A stretch of DNA of 64,000 bases from Viola odorata (Eukaryota > Streptophyta > Magnoliopsida > Malpighiales > Violaceae): assembly GCA_963691705.1 (NCBI GenBank), contig OY829542.1, positions 63,140,427-63,204,426 on the forward strand. The letters run 5' to 3'. The notes beneath the pieces are model-generated. The model was not told where the DNA came from and ran no database searches. It saw only the letters and a list, made by a program, of their open reading frames with translations. The position numbers and the translations under genes are program-made. Numbering within the stretch: the first letter of the stretch is position 1; every line of letters begins with the position of its first letter. Below are positions 47,092 to 58,830 of the stretch, piece by piece.

Positions 47092-49571
47092 TCATTGTGT
47101 TGGCTTGTCACTTGGTTTACGTTTCTTCGCAGCCCGACAGAATTCGGCAATTACTTGTACCTCATCTAATGGTGCCTGCAGCGAAAGTCCAATTTCAGGT
47201 CTGTGTGCAAGAGAGAGAAAGGGGGAGGAAGCAAGAGAGGAAATACCTGCAATATGAAATGCCATTGCACAGCCTTAAGCATTTGCTCCCTAGTTGACTC
47301 AGAACTGATGCCCACCTAGGTAAAGGAAGAAGAGCTGAAATGAGTAACAGTATGTAGACGCGGTTGGAAACAAAATGCAGCAGCAGCTAACATGACACTC
47401 ACAATGTTGAAGTGTTGGCAATATCTCCGCAAAGATGGTGATCCTAGTTTTGCCAAGTTCACCTTCTAAATGACCATGAAAAAACAGTCATCAGCATGTT
47501 TATGTCAGTCATTAATTGTTAAAGTAGTAAATTATAAGCGTCTACAAGTTGCCTTCATGAATAATGCATCAAGTCTAACAACACAGCATTGGAAGAGTGC
47601 TCAAGAAAAATCATTGAGTGACAGGAATGAAAATGAAAAGGGAATGTCATCTCTAATCGTGTTCTTCTCATGATGGACATTCTTTCATGACAGCCACAGC
47701 ACTACCAATTGAAATTATAACGCATTAAGTAGGTCCAACTATGATACTGGAATGGATATCCTATTACTTAATACTCAAGTCCTTTGAGATCTCTTACCGG
47801 ATAGGGTGTGTGAATAATAGACTGAACATCTCTGTAACTGCTGCGACTTGTAGGCTTTGCTGGTGCAGACGAAACCCATGGCTTCACTGGTCGAACTCTT
47901 GCCTTGCTAATTTTGTGGAACTCACCGCCACTAGCTGCATAAGAAAAAAGAAAAGAATATATATAAACACTGTAAAAGACACAGAGTTAGAATGGAATAA
48001 CATAATTTAAGAATTGAACTAATTTATAGTTCATCTACATAGACATACAGAAATCATGGTCCTTTTCGCCAATGTCAGACCCACTACTAGTATCGAAATC
48101 ATTATCATCATCCACTTCATTCCCTGTAGGATGTTCCAGCACGCTCAATGCATTCCTCTGCAGCTTAACTTCAACACCATTCTTTAAAACCTGCACAAAC
48201 CAGCCTAGCAAAGTTACAAACAAAAGTTGTCCCATAGTCATGGTCTGTACATGTGAAAAATTAAGTATAAGAGTAATTATCTTATTACATTAGTAAACTA
48301 GTGGAGAATTAGAGTGAAAATTGTTGAGCGTTCAACTAACAGAGCATTTTTGTATCGTTCAGTAATAACCAATCTACTCATCATTATTGGTCATCAGTAA
48401 TTTGTGTGAACAGTTAAAATCACAAAACTCCTTTTTACTTGATATTTTCTCCAGTTTTTTTTCCTTCTCCAATAAGCTATTTTCTCCAGTTTCATCTTCT
48501 TAACTGGTTTTTTTTTTTTATAAAAAAAAACTTCCTGTAGGAAATATGAGTTTGTCAAACAAGCAGCATCCTAAACAAGTATGCAGGCTACCCCATTAAT
48601 TTCACATTCACTCCTTTCTTCTCAATATGAACCCCAGACATTCTTTCATGACAGCGCAGATGAAAAACAAAACATGTAGTTCCATATCTAAGGGGGAAGG
48701 ATAGCACCTTGGTTTATGCCTGTGGCATACAAACACACTTATCAATTTATTTATTTTTGGTCAGTGCATATTTTCATGTTAAAAACCCATGAATATAAAT
48801 TCTCTTGGCAGAGAGCACAACGCAAGATTCAAAATCCTGAAGTTCAATCATTCAATTGCACCAATAAGCAAATCAATACGGTTATTGTAATTCAGTTCTA
48901 AAGATCACATTCAGTACTCACTTTGCCACCCATGGTCGATTTGGAAGAATGGAAGAAGAATTTTACAGCTTTATTTCCCGATAATCAAACAAGATCTACC
49001 TAACCTCAATACGCCCCAGCTTTCCTACTAATATAAAAACATTGACCGGGTCCAAAACCCTAACTCTCAAATAAAGAAATAAAAACCTATCATCAAGAGC
49101 CAGAAACATACAAGGAAACTGACACGGAAAGCAAATCCAACAGAACCCACCCAAATATTACCTCCCCTACAAAACAGGTTTCAATTCAAAAGAAAAAATT
49201 GGAAATTAAAATTAGAAACACATTTTAGAGCCAAAGAACACAAAAACTAGATAAATCTTTGTGGAAGGAGAATTCATACTGATAAGTACTATTACCACTA
49301 AAATATAGGATTCAATCAATCAATATCAACAAATTATGGAAAACATAGAAAAACGTTGAAGAAGCAACAATACCAGCCAATGCCAACCACCAAGCCCAAC
49401 AGCCTTCTTGACCACGCCTTGTAAACCAACCAACACAGACTTTGTTCTATTGTTTCCAGTGACGATGACTTTAGTGTGCCTAGGAAGAACTGAGAGCTCT
49501 TCATCACCACTTTCTTCTGGAAAAGGCGATAGAATCCGAGACGAACACAGCTCAGCCTCTAACATCTCCAA
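47092..49571 (-). CDS. SAP30-like histone deacetylase complex subunit
   Basis: Six coding exons (minus): 49374-49571, 48049-48190, 47798-47934, 47403-47465, 47247-47315 and 47092-47175. All have GT..AG introns and phases that add up to 230 codons plus stop. The N-terminal part reads SVLPRHTKVIVTGNNRTKSV, then GLQGVVKKAVGLGGWHWLV and KNGVEVKLQRNALSVLEHPT, a conserved plant block. An acidic linker and a basic stretch (KARVRPVKPWVSSAPAKP) follow. The C-terminal third (KVNLAKLGSPSLRRYCQHFN, then ISSESTREQMLKAVQWHFI, then DEVQVIAEFCRAAKKRK) is the Sin3-binding SAP30 domain. From memory it matches Arabidopsis AFR1/AFR2, subunits of a histone deacetylase complex that represses flowering genes. A GT-AG intron in the 5' leader is likely, with its acceptor at 49760-49761 and a possible donor near 50690. 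The leader region up to 51150 is rich in GA and CTG repeats. The gene looks intact. Confidence 0.93.
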
Positions 49572-51170
49572 AACCCCGAGAAGCCACCCGCTCAGCTCTC
49601 AATCAAAATCAGACCAAACTACAAGTCCGCTGCAATAGATAGCACACAAAAACTACTTTCTTTCGGAACCCAAAGACTGTTTTTTCATGAATGTGAACTA
49701 ACACAGCACCCAACACAGCTTCCCATCAGGAAGAATTCAAGAATCTCCAATTACAGTTCCTGAAGAATAAAACGAGTGATCAGGAATGAAGGTCTGGACT
49801 GCAAGAATCAATTATAGAGAGGTGAGTAAGAGAGAAAAAGAATAAAAGAAGGATTAATTAATTACTGAGATGGAGATTCATCACGGGCTAAGATTGAACA
49901 CAATAAATGAAGCATTCACTGCGGATTCAGATCAAAGGGACGCTAATCATTAAACACTGCTACAACTACAGTCCTACTGACAAACAAGTGGTGGAATGAT
50001 ACCAGACTATATTTTCAATAAGAAAAATAACGTTTAAAGAAGCAATTTTATTTTCCATCACTTAGTATTGTCAGCTTGAATCATAGGAGTTGTTCGATAA
50101 GAATCTGAAAAGTACGCTTAAACCTAATCTCTTTTCTTTGAATACAAAAGTCAAGAACTTGATTCCTTCAAACCAGTCTATTTCCGTTTTTGCAAGAAAA
50201 GGAGAGAGAAGCATAATTAAATTGATAAAAGGATATGATGAGGTAGCTAAAAGGACATGGAATTGGGGTGGAGGGGGAGGAAAGACGACAGTTTTGAAAA
50301 ATCCGAATTTACTTCTTTAAACTTCAAAAATCAAAACTGCAGCTTTAGTTCCAAGAAAAACAGATTACTTTATTCTTAAGAATGCATCGAGTGACAAAAA
50401 AAGAAAACCCAAATTTGAAAATCCTGTTATGTATGCTGATATGAAATCATAACTTTGAGCTTACAAATGCAGACAGAGACAACATGACAATAAATGGAGA
50501 GAAAATGAGACAAATTTGAAAATTCCTCCATTAGTTAATTCAAAACTTTAAAAGAAAGCAAAAGAAAAGGCCAAAAGCAAGTCACGTTTATTCTGGAATA
50601 AATAAAGAATTGAAGAAGCAGTGAGAACAATGGACACGAAAGAAAGAAAAAGAAAAAAAGAGAGGAAGAATATACGTTGACTGACTCACCAAAATAAAAC
50701 AGAACTAATCCACTCTAGAATAAATAAACGATGACGTTTTTTTCTTTTTTGTTGAGCGAGAGCACTGGACTGGACTCGATTATAACCAGTAATCAGCAAC
50801 ACTACCTGCAGCTGAAACAGCTGAAGCTTCAAATTAGAAGAGAAAGATCAGGTTGAGATGAATGGGAATGGAAGGAGAGGCAATTGGATAGAATGCGGGT
50901 CGGGTAATTTGGGGGATTGAATTGGTTAATCGGATCTGTTCTCTGTAAGGAATTTGAAAAAAAACAAGATAGATAAATAAGGGGAGAGAGAGAGGAATTT
51001 GAATGCAGGAGGAGGAGGAGGAGCAGAGAAGAGAGAGTACTATTCCTGCATCTTCTGCTGCTGCTGCTGCTAATAATGATAGAAAAAATAAAATACTGAT
51101 GGCGAAAGATTTGAGGAGAGAGAATAAATAAAGGAAATGGCACAAACACACACAGTTAATGCTTACCAAC
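49572..51170 (-). promoter_or_regulatory. Probable 5' leader (with intron) and promoter of the SAP30-like gene
   Basis: An acceptor TTCTTCAG precedes GAACTG at 49759 and a good donor (GTGAGTC) lies near 50690, which suggests an intron of about 0.9 kb in the untranslated leader. Upstream (50880-51120), CTG/GGA triplet runs and a CT-rich sense strand are typical of transcript starts. Frames at 50829-51169 come from these repeats. Confidence 0.4.
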
Positions 51171-51504
51171 TGCCAATGGAAACGACCCTGCCATGTGCCG
51201 TACGGTCACTCCCTCGGTCACCGCCTTTGCCGGTAAACCTTCTCTTTTCGTATGTGTAAATTACTGATACAATAATAATAAGGCTAGACTTAATTTTACC
51301 CTTTCTTCTTCTTTTTTTCCAGTATTTTCATTGTTTAAGTAAGGCATGTAGGTTTGATCCTTATAGATAAAAAATAAATATATTGTATTATATTTTTCGA
51401 TGCGAAATTTTGGTAAATTTAAGAATACATTTTTTATATTAGATCAAATCATTGATCGAACAAAACCTGAAATTATCTTCATGCTTATTTAATAAATTAT
51501 TGCT

Positions 51505-51510
<6 letters not shown>

Positions 51511-51563
<53 letters not shown>
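51511..51563. repeat. (TA)n microsatellite, 53 bp
   Basis: About 26 perfect TA repeats. Confidence 0.99.
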
Positions 51564-51568
<5 letters not shown>

Positions 51569-51599
51569 TGATAGTTAAACTCATTTACAGTTCACAGGC

Positions 51600-54290
51600 T
51601 CAATCCTAATTTTCTGCATAATAATTTTTTGGTTAAATTCGGACAAAAAATCAATTAATTTTGAATTTTCACGATTAAATCAGTTGATCCGGTTTGATTC
51701 TGAAAATTATAGTTAAAACAAAATATATAAGAAAAATCAACAATAAAACCATTTAGATATTGGCACTGTAGCAACTATAGTTTTGTCTAAATTAAGTGAT
51801 CCCAATCTCAATACCTAAAGAGGTCAACCCATTTGTCTAAAAAAAACGAAGAGAAATGTCAACTTGACTTTCTGATTGCTTACTTATATTCTGTTCTTTT
51901 TATTAATTCATTTAATGCTTATAAAAAAAATCTCTTTGTTTTGGTTGAATTTTTAATTATTAAACTAAATCAGTCAAAATCAGCGAATCCACCTGCAGCT
52001 CAGTACGATGGATTAATTAGAGAATGTTTTTTTTTTTTGGATTTTAATTAGAGCATGTTGAAGCTGAGAGCAAACATTTTGTGGCCGTGGACACGAACCA
52101 CAGTAATAATTTTGTTCAAATATTTTCGAGTTCTATAGAGAGTTGACTTTCTCAATCTATTATGGCAATATTAGAGAATGAGAGATGAAGAGAAAGAATG
52201 AGAATACGAATACTAATACGAATATTAGATAAAGAGAACAGAAAATAATAATAATTGAAGTGAGTAAATGACGTTCTCCCAATTAAAACTATGAAAGTAT
52301 GGTGAAGGAACTAGAGATGAGGAAGGTGAAACATGAAGAGGTGAATTATCCAATGTTATTTATCGATCTCATACCATACCGGTCGGTGTGGCTGATACAT
52401 CTCATCCCAATATAAAAAAGAGATATAAATTTTGTTGTACTATTTTGGTTTCTATCTTCGTTTATACCAGTCATTTCGTTCATACCGGTAAGTATTTGAT
52501 TAGTATGGCCAAAATAAACGATACATCTTATTCAATATTAAAAGATGAATCGTTGAATGATTATAAATTTATATGTAATTATATTCATGTATATATTAAA
52601 AAGTTAGGATACAAAATGCTAAGTGAAACCGATATTTCGATCGAGACTAGAATATCTAATACAAATAGCCAAATCGAGACGTTCACGGATACAATTTTGA
52701 CAACCTTAAAATTACCCTTTCAGGTGTCTTGCGCCTTTTTTTTTTATGGGGTTTTGGAGTTTTTGGGTTTGATAGGTTGAATTATATGAATCAAAATTTT
52801 GAGACTTTACTAAAAGAAAATGCTTTTGCATTTTTGTTGTTGTTGATGTTTTGTTAGTTTTTATTGCTAAGTCGATTTGGTAATCTAATAACTATATTAG
52901 GTGTTAATTATTTCGAATTCGAGCAGGAATGTTTTGTTAGTTAACTACTATTTGATTTCATTTTTTACAACATATAAAAAAAGAAGTTTATCTAATTTTT
53001 TAAAGCAATTATTTATCTAAATACACATATAGATTAATTGTTTGGCAAATTAGCACTCGAAATAACTAATAATTCAAGTCTGTTTTTTTCTGGCCATGTA
53101 AATTTGTGATTTCCTGTATTTATCAAAATTCTAATATAACAAAAAATTGTAAATAAAAATATCCACGTTTGAACCTTAAAACTAAAATCTTACATTTAGG
53201 AAAGGATCATGGTTATGATTGTCCAAATATACGATCTTTTAACTTATAATTTTAATATTTTATAATAACAATTCCATAGCTTATAATTTATCCTGTAGTA
53301 CAGATTGGATCGGATTAAGCTTTTTACATCATTTATTGGGCATAAGTAATAAATCTCTAGCCCAAGTTCAGCCTAAGTTCGAGTCAGGTCGAGCTCATGT
53401 GGGTTCGCAGGCTTTCAGATTGGCCCGTGGGCCTAATTTTATAAACGAAAAAAAAAATCATTATTTTTTTCATTTTTTCTTAGAAAAGAAGAAGAACACG
53501 ATATTATAACCATTATTCGTATCTTCTCCTTATCATATTCTTTCTTTATCGAGTAAAAAAATATTTTTTCTACTTCTATTTTTCATGATTTGATGCCTAA
53601 AACTAAACTAACAAAAGTACTGTTATTATTTGTACATTATGTTTTTTTTTTCCTTTTTCAATTAATTTCCAACTAATTCACTATGTACAACTTCTAAAAA
53701 CACATATGATCAGCCCACAGCCCAGCCGATGTCTATGTCTACTTATGAGTCAATCTTTTGTAATTTTTCTCATCCATACTTCAAAATCACTAAAGAGAGA
53801 GAGAGAAAACAAATGCTTGATTAGTAATTTAGTAGCTAATATCACAATCGACTGACCTCTTTAGGTGATCAGTACCTACTATCCTCTTGGAAATCTTCAC
53901 CATTATGCTTGTATTTCCCCCACAATTTCATATTTTCCAAAAAGTTAAACCAATTTCATATGGCAATGTTTCTTAAGCTTGAATATTCATTTAATATTTT
54001 TTCAGGGTGTATTGCATATGAAATTTGTATTTTAGAAATTGGAATATTTTGGAAATGATGGCGTGTGCGGGTTCCAAACCAAATTTCTATTTCTCATAGT
54101 TGTTTTGTTTTAGAAAAAAGGAAAATTAATCTTTTATTCAGTGAATTTTACTCTGTTTTTGATACGTTTTGAACTTGATACATAAATCATAAATGATCCA
54201 ATCAATTTGACTTTATATTTATTTTTGTCTTTATTAGAAGACTATATTCACAAAATCGTATCAATTTAAACTTAAATCGGCTGCTAAATT
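51600..54290. other. AT-rich intergenic DNA
   Basis: No supported gene. A 130-codon frame at 52388-52780 has no recognisable motif and biased AT-rich codons. It is treated as chance. Confidence 0.45.
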
Positions 54291-54299
54291 AGTGTTATC

Positions 54300-54780
54300 A
54301 GAACCGGACCGGACAGTGAACCGGAAATGAAAATTTGGTGGTTCAACCGGGTTCGACTGGATTGTAGATGCTGGTCCGTTTTGAACCATTCACACATTGA
54401 ACCGTTCAATCTTAGATAATTGAACCGGATTAAACCGGATTGAACTGGTTGGTTTTTACTGTAGCATTTTATATTATATCAAAAATTATTATTAAAATTG
54501 AAAAAGAAGTAAAACGGCGTCGTTTTGGCCCATGTCAAAACGGCGCTGTTTTATTTTGGCTCTGATATGGGCATGTGGGCCGTGTCAAAACGCGTCGTTT
54601 TGGGCCCATAGGTCTTGTCAAAACGGCGTCGTTTTGACACATCATCAAACCAATCGGTTTGATAGAAAACTGGCCGGTTCGTTAAAAACCGACCGGATCG
54701 GCCAGTCCGACCTGATTGGCCAGTCCGACCCAAGTCAAAGGCAAATCCAATTCGATAGCTGAATCGGACTGGAAAGGTGA
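54300..54780. repeat. Diverged transposon end rich in GGACCGG and AACGGCGTCGTTT words
   Basis: Four copies of AAACGGCGTCGTTT or a one-base variant lie at 54511, 54537, 54587 and 54619. They are surrounded by GAACCGGA/CCGGTT words on both sides (54306-54460 and 54645-54770). This looks like a non-autonomous element with interrupted inverted repeats. No frame has a domain. Confidence 0.5.
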
Positions 54781-54793
54781 AAATGTCCCCACT

Positions 54794-55573
54794 ACCATAT
54801 CAATATGCCAATGTCAGATGTTGATGATGTGACATGATAAGTGGATGATGTCACATCATCACTGACCCGCCCATAAAAAATCCAACCCGACCACATCAAA
54901 TCTTTTCTCCAATATATTTAAAAATATTAGTAATTTCTAAAATTCAACTAAAGGTCATGAAAAATGATTGAAACATGGGAAACGATGACAAATATGACAA
55001 AACAAAAATATATTTTATCTTGTTGCTAAACAAGAATTAACAAATTATTAAAATTCATAAATTCCTCAGTAACTGGCTTTCATTTTTCTCATCTTACTAT
55101 ATCGATCTTCTATCTTCCTTACGAAAAAAAAAAAAAAACAAAAATTCATACCCATCAATGAATAGAGGTGGAGATGGCTCACATTTGGCCCTCCTTAAAT
55201 CTGCCAAGGGCAGATCTCAATCCACAAACATCAAACATGGAAAGCTTACGTAAAATTCACGTTGCTGTGGTGCGAGGGAGAGAATCAGAGAAAGGAGATG
55301 AAGATGGAGAGCAGATTAGAAGGGTTTGGTAAAAGGAATAAATAGTTTCTGTTGATTTGAAACGAAAGATTTTTTTCGTTTTTTTTAATTGAAGTGCTCT
55401 ACATTTTATGGCCAAAGGCTCAAAGTAAAGGATAGGGATAGAAGATTTGTTCGACCACAAAAAATTAAATAGATAGAAGATTTTATTCGGACGGGTCGGT
55501 GGGTTAGTGATGACGTGGTATTATTCATATGTCGTGCCACATCATCAAAATCTAATGTGACATGCTGATATGA
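54794..55573. repeat. Mutator-like element, inverted arms, left arm truncated
   Basis: The left arm (54794-54886) and right arm (55480-55573) are imperfect inverse complements: both read GATGATGTGAC or its inverse, and CATCATCACTGACCC against GGGTTAGTGATGACG. The right arm appears to continue to about 55725 (GAGAGGGTATTTTGG on the minus strand), while the left counterpart is cut by the preceding element. The interior has no transposase. Confidence 0.5.
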
Positions 55574-55729
55574 CAGACAGATAGCTCGGTAGCTGATCGA
55601 GATTTAAATTATACTATTTCACGAGTATAGGGTTCCAATGAACACAAAAATGAGTACAAGGTCCACATTAATTGGATCAGTTGTGTAGAGGGTTCAAACA
55701 TACCAAAATACCCTCTCCGAATCCCACTA

Positions 55730-57030
55730 AATTTTACAATAATTAAAAGAATGATTAATTACTATTTTTTTATGTGTTTTTAACCGATTGCTCTTAATAG
55801 TTTTATTAATTAGGCTCAATCAACACTACACTAATCTTAATTTCACAATACATTGAAAGTGATTAAAACGACATTTTTTAAAGACAAAAAAAATGATTAG
55901 GAAGTTATTTTTTAGAGGATGGAGGGAATACTCTTTTAGCTTTATCTGTTTAGTACTAGACTATGAAGCACGAACATTGACACTGACACCGGACATGACA
56001 CTGACACCAACATCGCAACGCGAAAAAATAAAAAATTATAAAATATATTGTACAAAAATAACATTCACAATAGTGAAAAAAAGTTAATTTCAATTATATC
56101 TCTACGAATAATATATTTAAAAATTCAATTTCAAAATAAGTTTAGTTTTATAAATATTTTTAGCAAATATAATTTGTATTAAAAATTTCTTTGAAACCAA
56201 TTATTGCTTATAATTATGATAAAAAAAAAGTAGGACACAAGAGATAATAAGTCAGACACGAATCATCTAAGTATCCGTCGAATGTCAATGTTAAAAATGA
56301 GTCTGACATGAACTCGAAACACATCATAAAAAATGAAATATCCGACAAGTGGGTCTCTGATACGTGTACGTCATTTCCCTACCCTGTTTCCCCAGTGCCG
56401 GTAACCGGTAACCGTCTGTAACTTCTGTACAGTTACAAAATCAAATCAAATACAAAAAAATCTGCCCTCTAATTTTTGCTTTGGAAGGGGACAGAACTGA
56501 AGGGTATGTCGGATGTAGAGCATACATGGATGTGTATGTTTTAGATACAAAACTTAGATGTGTCTCCTACGTTTGTAATAAAAAAAGTATGCATAATTAT
56601 TTATATTCATAATTTGTGTATTTAGCAATTAGTAACAAAAAAGCAACTGGTGTATGAATAAATGTTTAGTGTTTTCGTTATTAAGAGTCCGCTTAGTTTG
56701 GTGTGTGCCAAATAGTAAATGCGCGCCCTTTTCCTTCAATCTCAGCCGTGGATGTTGACTACAAATCATGCCAAAAATGTGTGGATTGAAGCAAGCATGC
56801 TGCACGCTTGCCTTCCTTGTGCTTGTGATGCCGCCACTGCCCTTGCCCAATATCTCATGATATATTGGGTCTCGTCTCTTTTCCCTCCAAATCTCGCAAT
56901 GACATGAAAATTTTAATTCCAAAAAAAAAAAAACTCTTCTTGACACTATTAAATAACCGACATTGGTAAGAGATTTATCCACCACTAATCAAAGTCTCGA
57001 ATTCGAGTCTTAGGAATGTAGAAAATCATA
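55730..57030. other. Intergenic DNA
   Basis: AT-rich, no supported gene or element. The 62-codon frame at 56719-56907 has no family motif. Confidence 0.45.
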
Positions 57031-57129
57031 CTGGAAGAATAGTTATGATTATTAGATGCAATAGTCAATGTGACATTAACATTAGACTACTGATTTATGA
57101 ACTAATCTTTATAATTGATGTATAGTTAT

Positions 57130-58830
57130 GACTATTAGATTCAATAACTAAGGGTTTCTTGTGTAAAATCATCAAAACAGAGAACTAGTTCGTTAACACA
57201 AATAAATAGTAAGTTGTGTAAATGGAATGTGTGAAGGTTTTTACAACATAGAGTTTCTGGTGTAAACTAGTGAAAATTAGGAAGTTGTTTGTTAACACAA
57301 ATAAATCGACTCATGCGCGAGTAAAAATTGTATAAAAGGGGAATGAAATGGAGTTTTTTTTGAAATAAGATTCCTGATGTAAACCCGTAAAAACGAGAAA
57401 GTTATTCATTAACACAAATAAATCAACTCATGCTAAAAGACAAGATGTGTAAAATAAAATGCATGAAAGTTCTTACAAAATAGGGTACCTATTGTAAACT
57501 TGTGAAAGCTAACAACTTGACCGTTAATACAAAATAATTGAGTAATGGTAGAGTAAAAATTGTGTACATGGAATGTACGAAGGTGTTTAGAAAATAGGAT
57601 TCCTAATGTAAACTTGTGAAAACTAACAATTTGTCTGTTAATTGGAAAAAAATCGAGTCATGTTAGAGTACAAATTCTATAAACGGAAAATGTACAAGAT
57701 TTTACAACATAAGGTTATTTATGTAAACTTGTGAAAAGAAACAAGTTGTTTTTTTACACACAAAAATTCATTGATGCTATAGTGATAGTTATGTAAATGG
57801 AGTGTTTGGAGGTATTTGTACAAAATTGGGTTCATGGTGTAACACGGTTAAAACTAAAAAATTGTGCATTTAACAAAAAAAAAAGCTACTTCTGCTAGAC
57901 CAAGGGTTGTGTAAATGAAATATATTATGGTCTTTACAGAATAGTGTTCGTGGTGTAAAATTATTAAAACTAAGTACTTGTCGGTTAACGCAAAACATTG
58001 GCTTATGCGAGAGTAAAAATTGTGTAAAGTCTTTATCAAGATAGAGTTATTCTTTGTCAAATCATTAAAACGAAATAGTAGTCCGTTAACACAAATAAAT
58101 CGCCTCTTGACTATGTTGTGTAAATGGAATGTGTGAAGAGTTTTTCAAATAAGGTTGTTAGTGTAAACTCGTGAAAAATAGGAAGTTGTCCGTTAAGGGA
58201 AAAAAAAGGTCCATGCATGAGTAAAAAGTGTGTAAAGGGAATGTGTAAAGTCTTTATCAAGATAGGATTCCTCGTGTCAAATCATCAAAATGGAGTATTA
58301 GTCCGTTAACACAAATAAATCACTTCATGAGTAAGTTGTGTAAATAGAATGTATGAAGATTTTTTTAAAATAGGGTTCTTGGTATACACTCGTGAAAACT
58401 AACAACTTGTCTCTTAACACACAAAAATTAGCCCATGCACGAGTAAAAATTGTGTAAAGAGAATGTGTAAATTTTTTATCAAGATAGGGTTTGTTGTGTC
58501 AAATCATCAAAACAGAGTATTAGTCCGTTAACTCAAATAAATCGCCTCATTTGTAAGTTGTGTAATGTATGAGGATTTTTTTTTAAAAACATACTAATTC
58601 CTAGTGTAAACTCGTGAAATTACGAACTTGTCTTTTAACACAAATAAAACGACTAATGCTAAAGTAGAAATTGTGTCAATGAAATGTACGAAGGTTTTTC
58701 CAAAATAGGGTTGCTAGTGTAAATTTGTGTAAACTAACAACAAGAAAAATCAACTCACTAGAGGACAAGTTGTGTAAATGGAATATATGGTGTAAACTTT
58801 TGAAACTAACAACTTGTTCATTTACATATT
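57130..58830. repeat. Degenerate ~110-bp tandem repeat array, about 14 units
   Basis: The word GTTAACACAAATAAAT (or close variants) recurs at about 57191, 57292, 57409, 57523, 57637, 57750, 57867, 57984, 58086, 58190, 58303, 58414, 58527 and 58634. The spacing is 101-117 bp. Each unit also has GTGTAAACTTGTGAAAACTA and GAGTAAAAATTGTGTAAA blocks. From about 58030 two unit types alternate. One has ATCATCAAAACAGAG-type sequence, the other CTCGTGAAAA-type, giving a dimer of about 220 bp. All frames carry many stops, so this is non-coding. Confidence 0.9.

Noticed and set aside
50829..51169. Leucine/serine-rich minus frames
   Set aside because: They come from GGA and CTG triplet runs in the likely 5' leader or promoter of the SAP30-like gene.
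52388..52780. 130-codon plus frame
   Set aside because: AT-driven codon content, no motif, no splice or promoter context.
57854..58060. 68-codon minus frame in the tandem array
   Set aside because: Not kept in neighbouring repeat units; chance opening.
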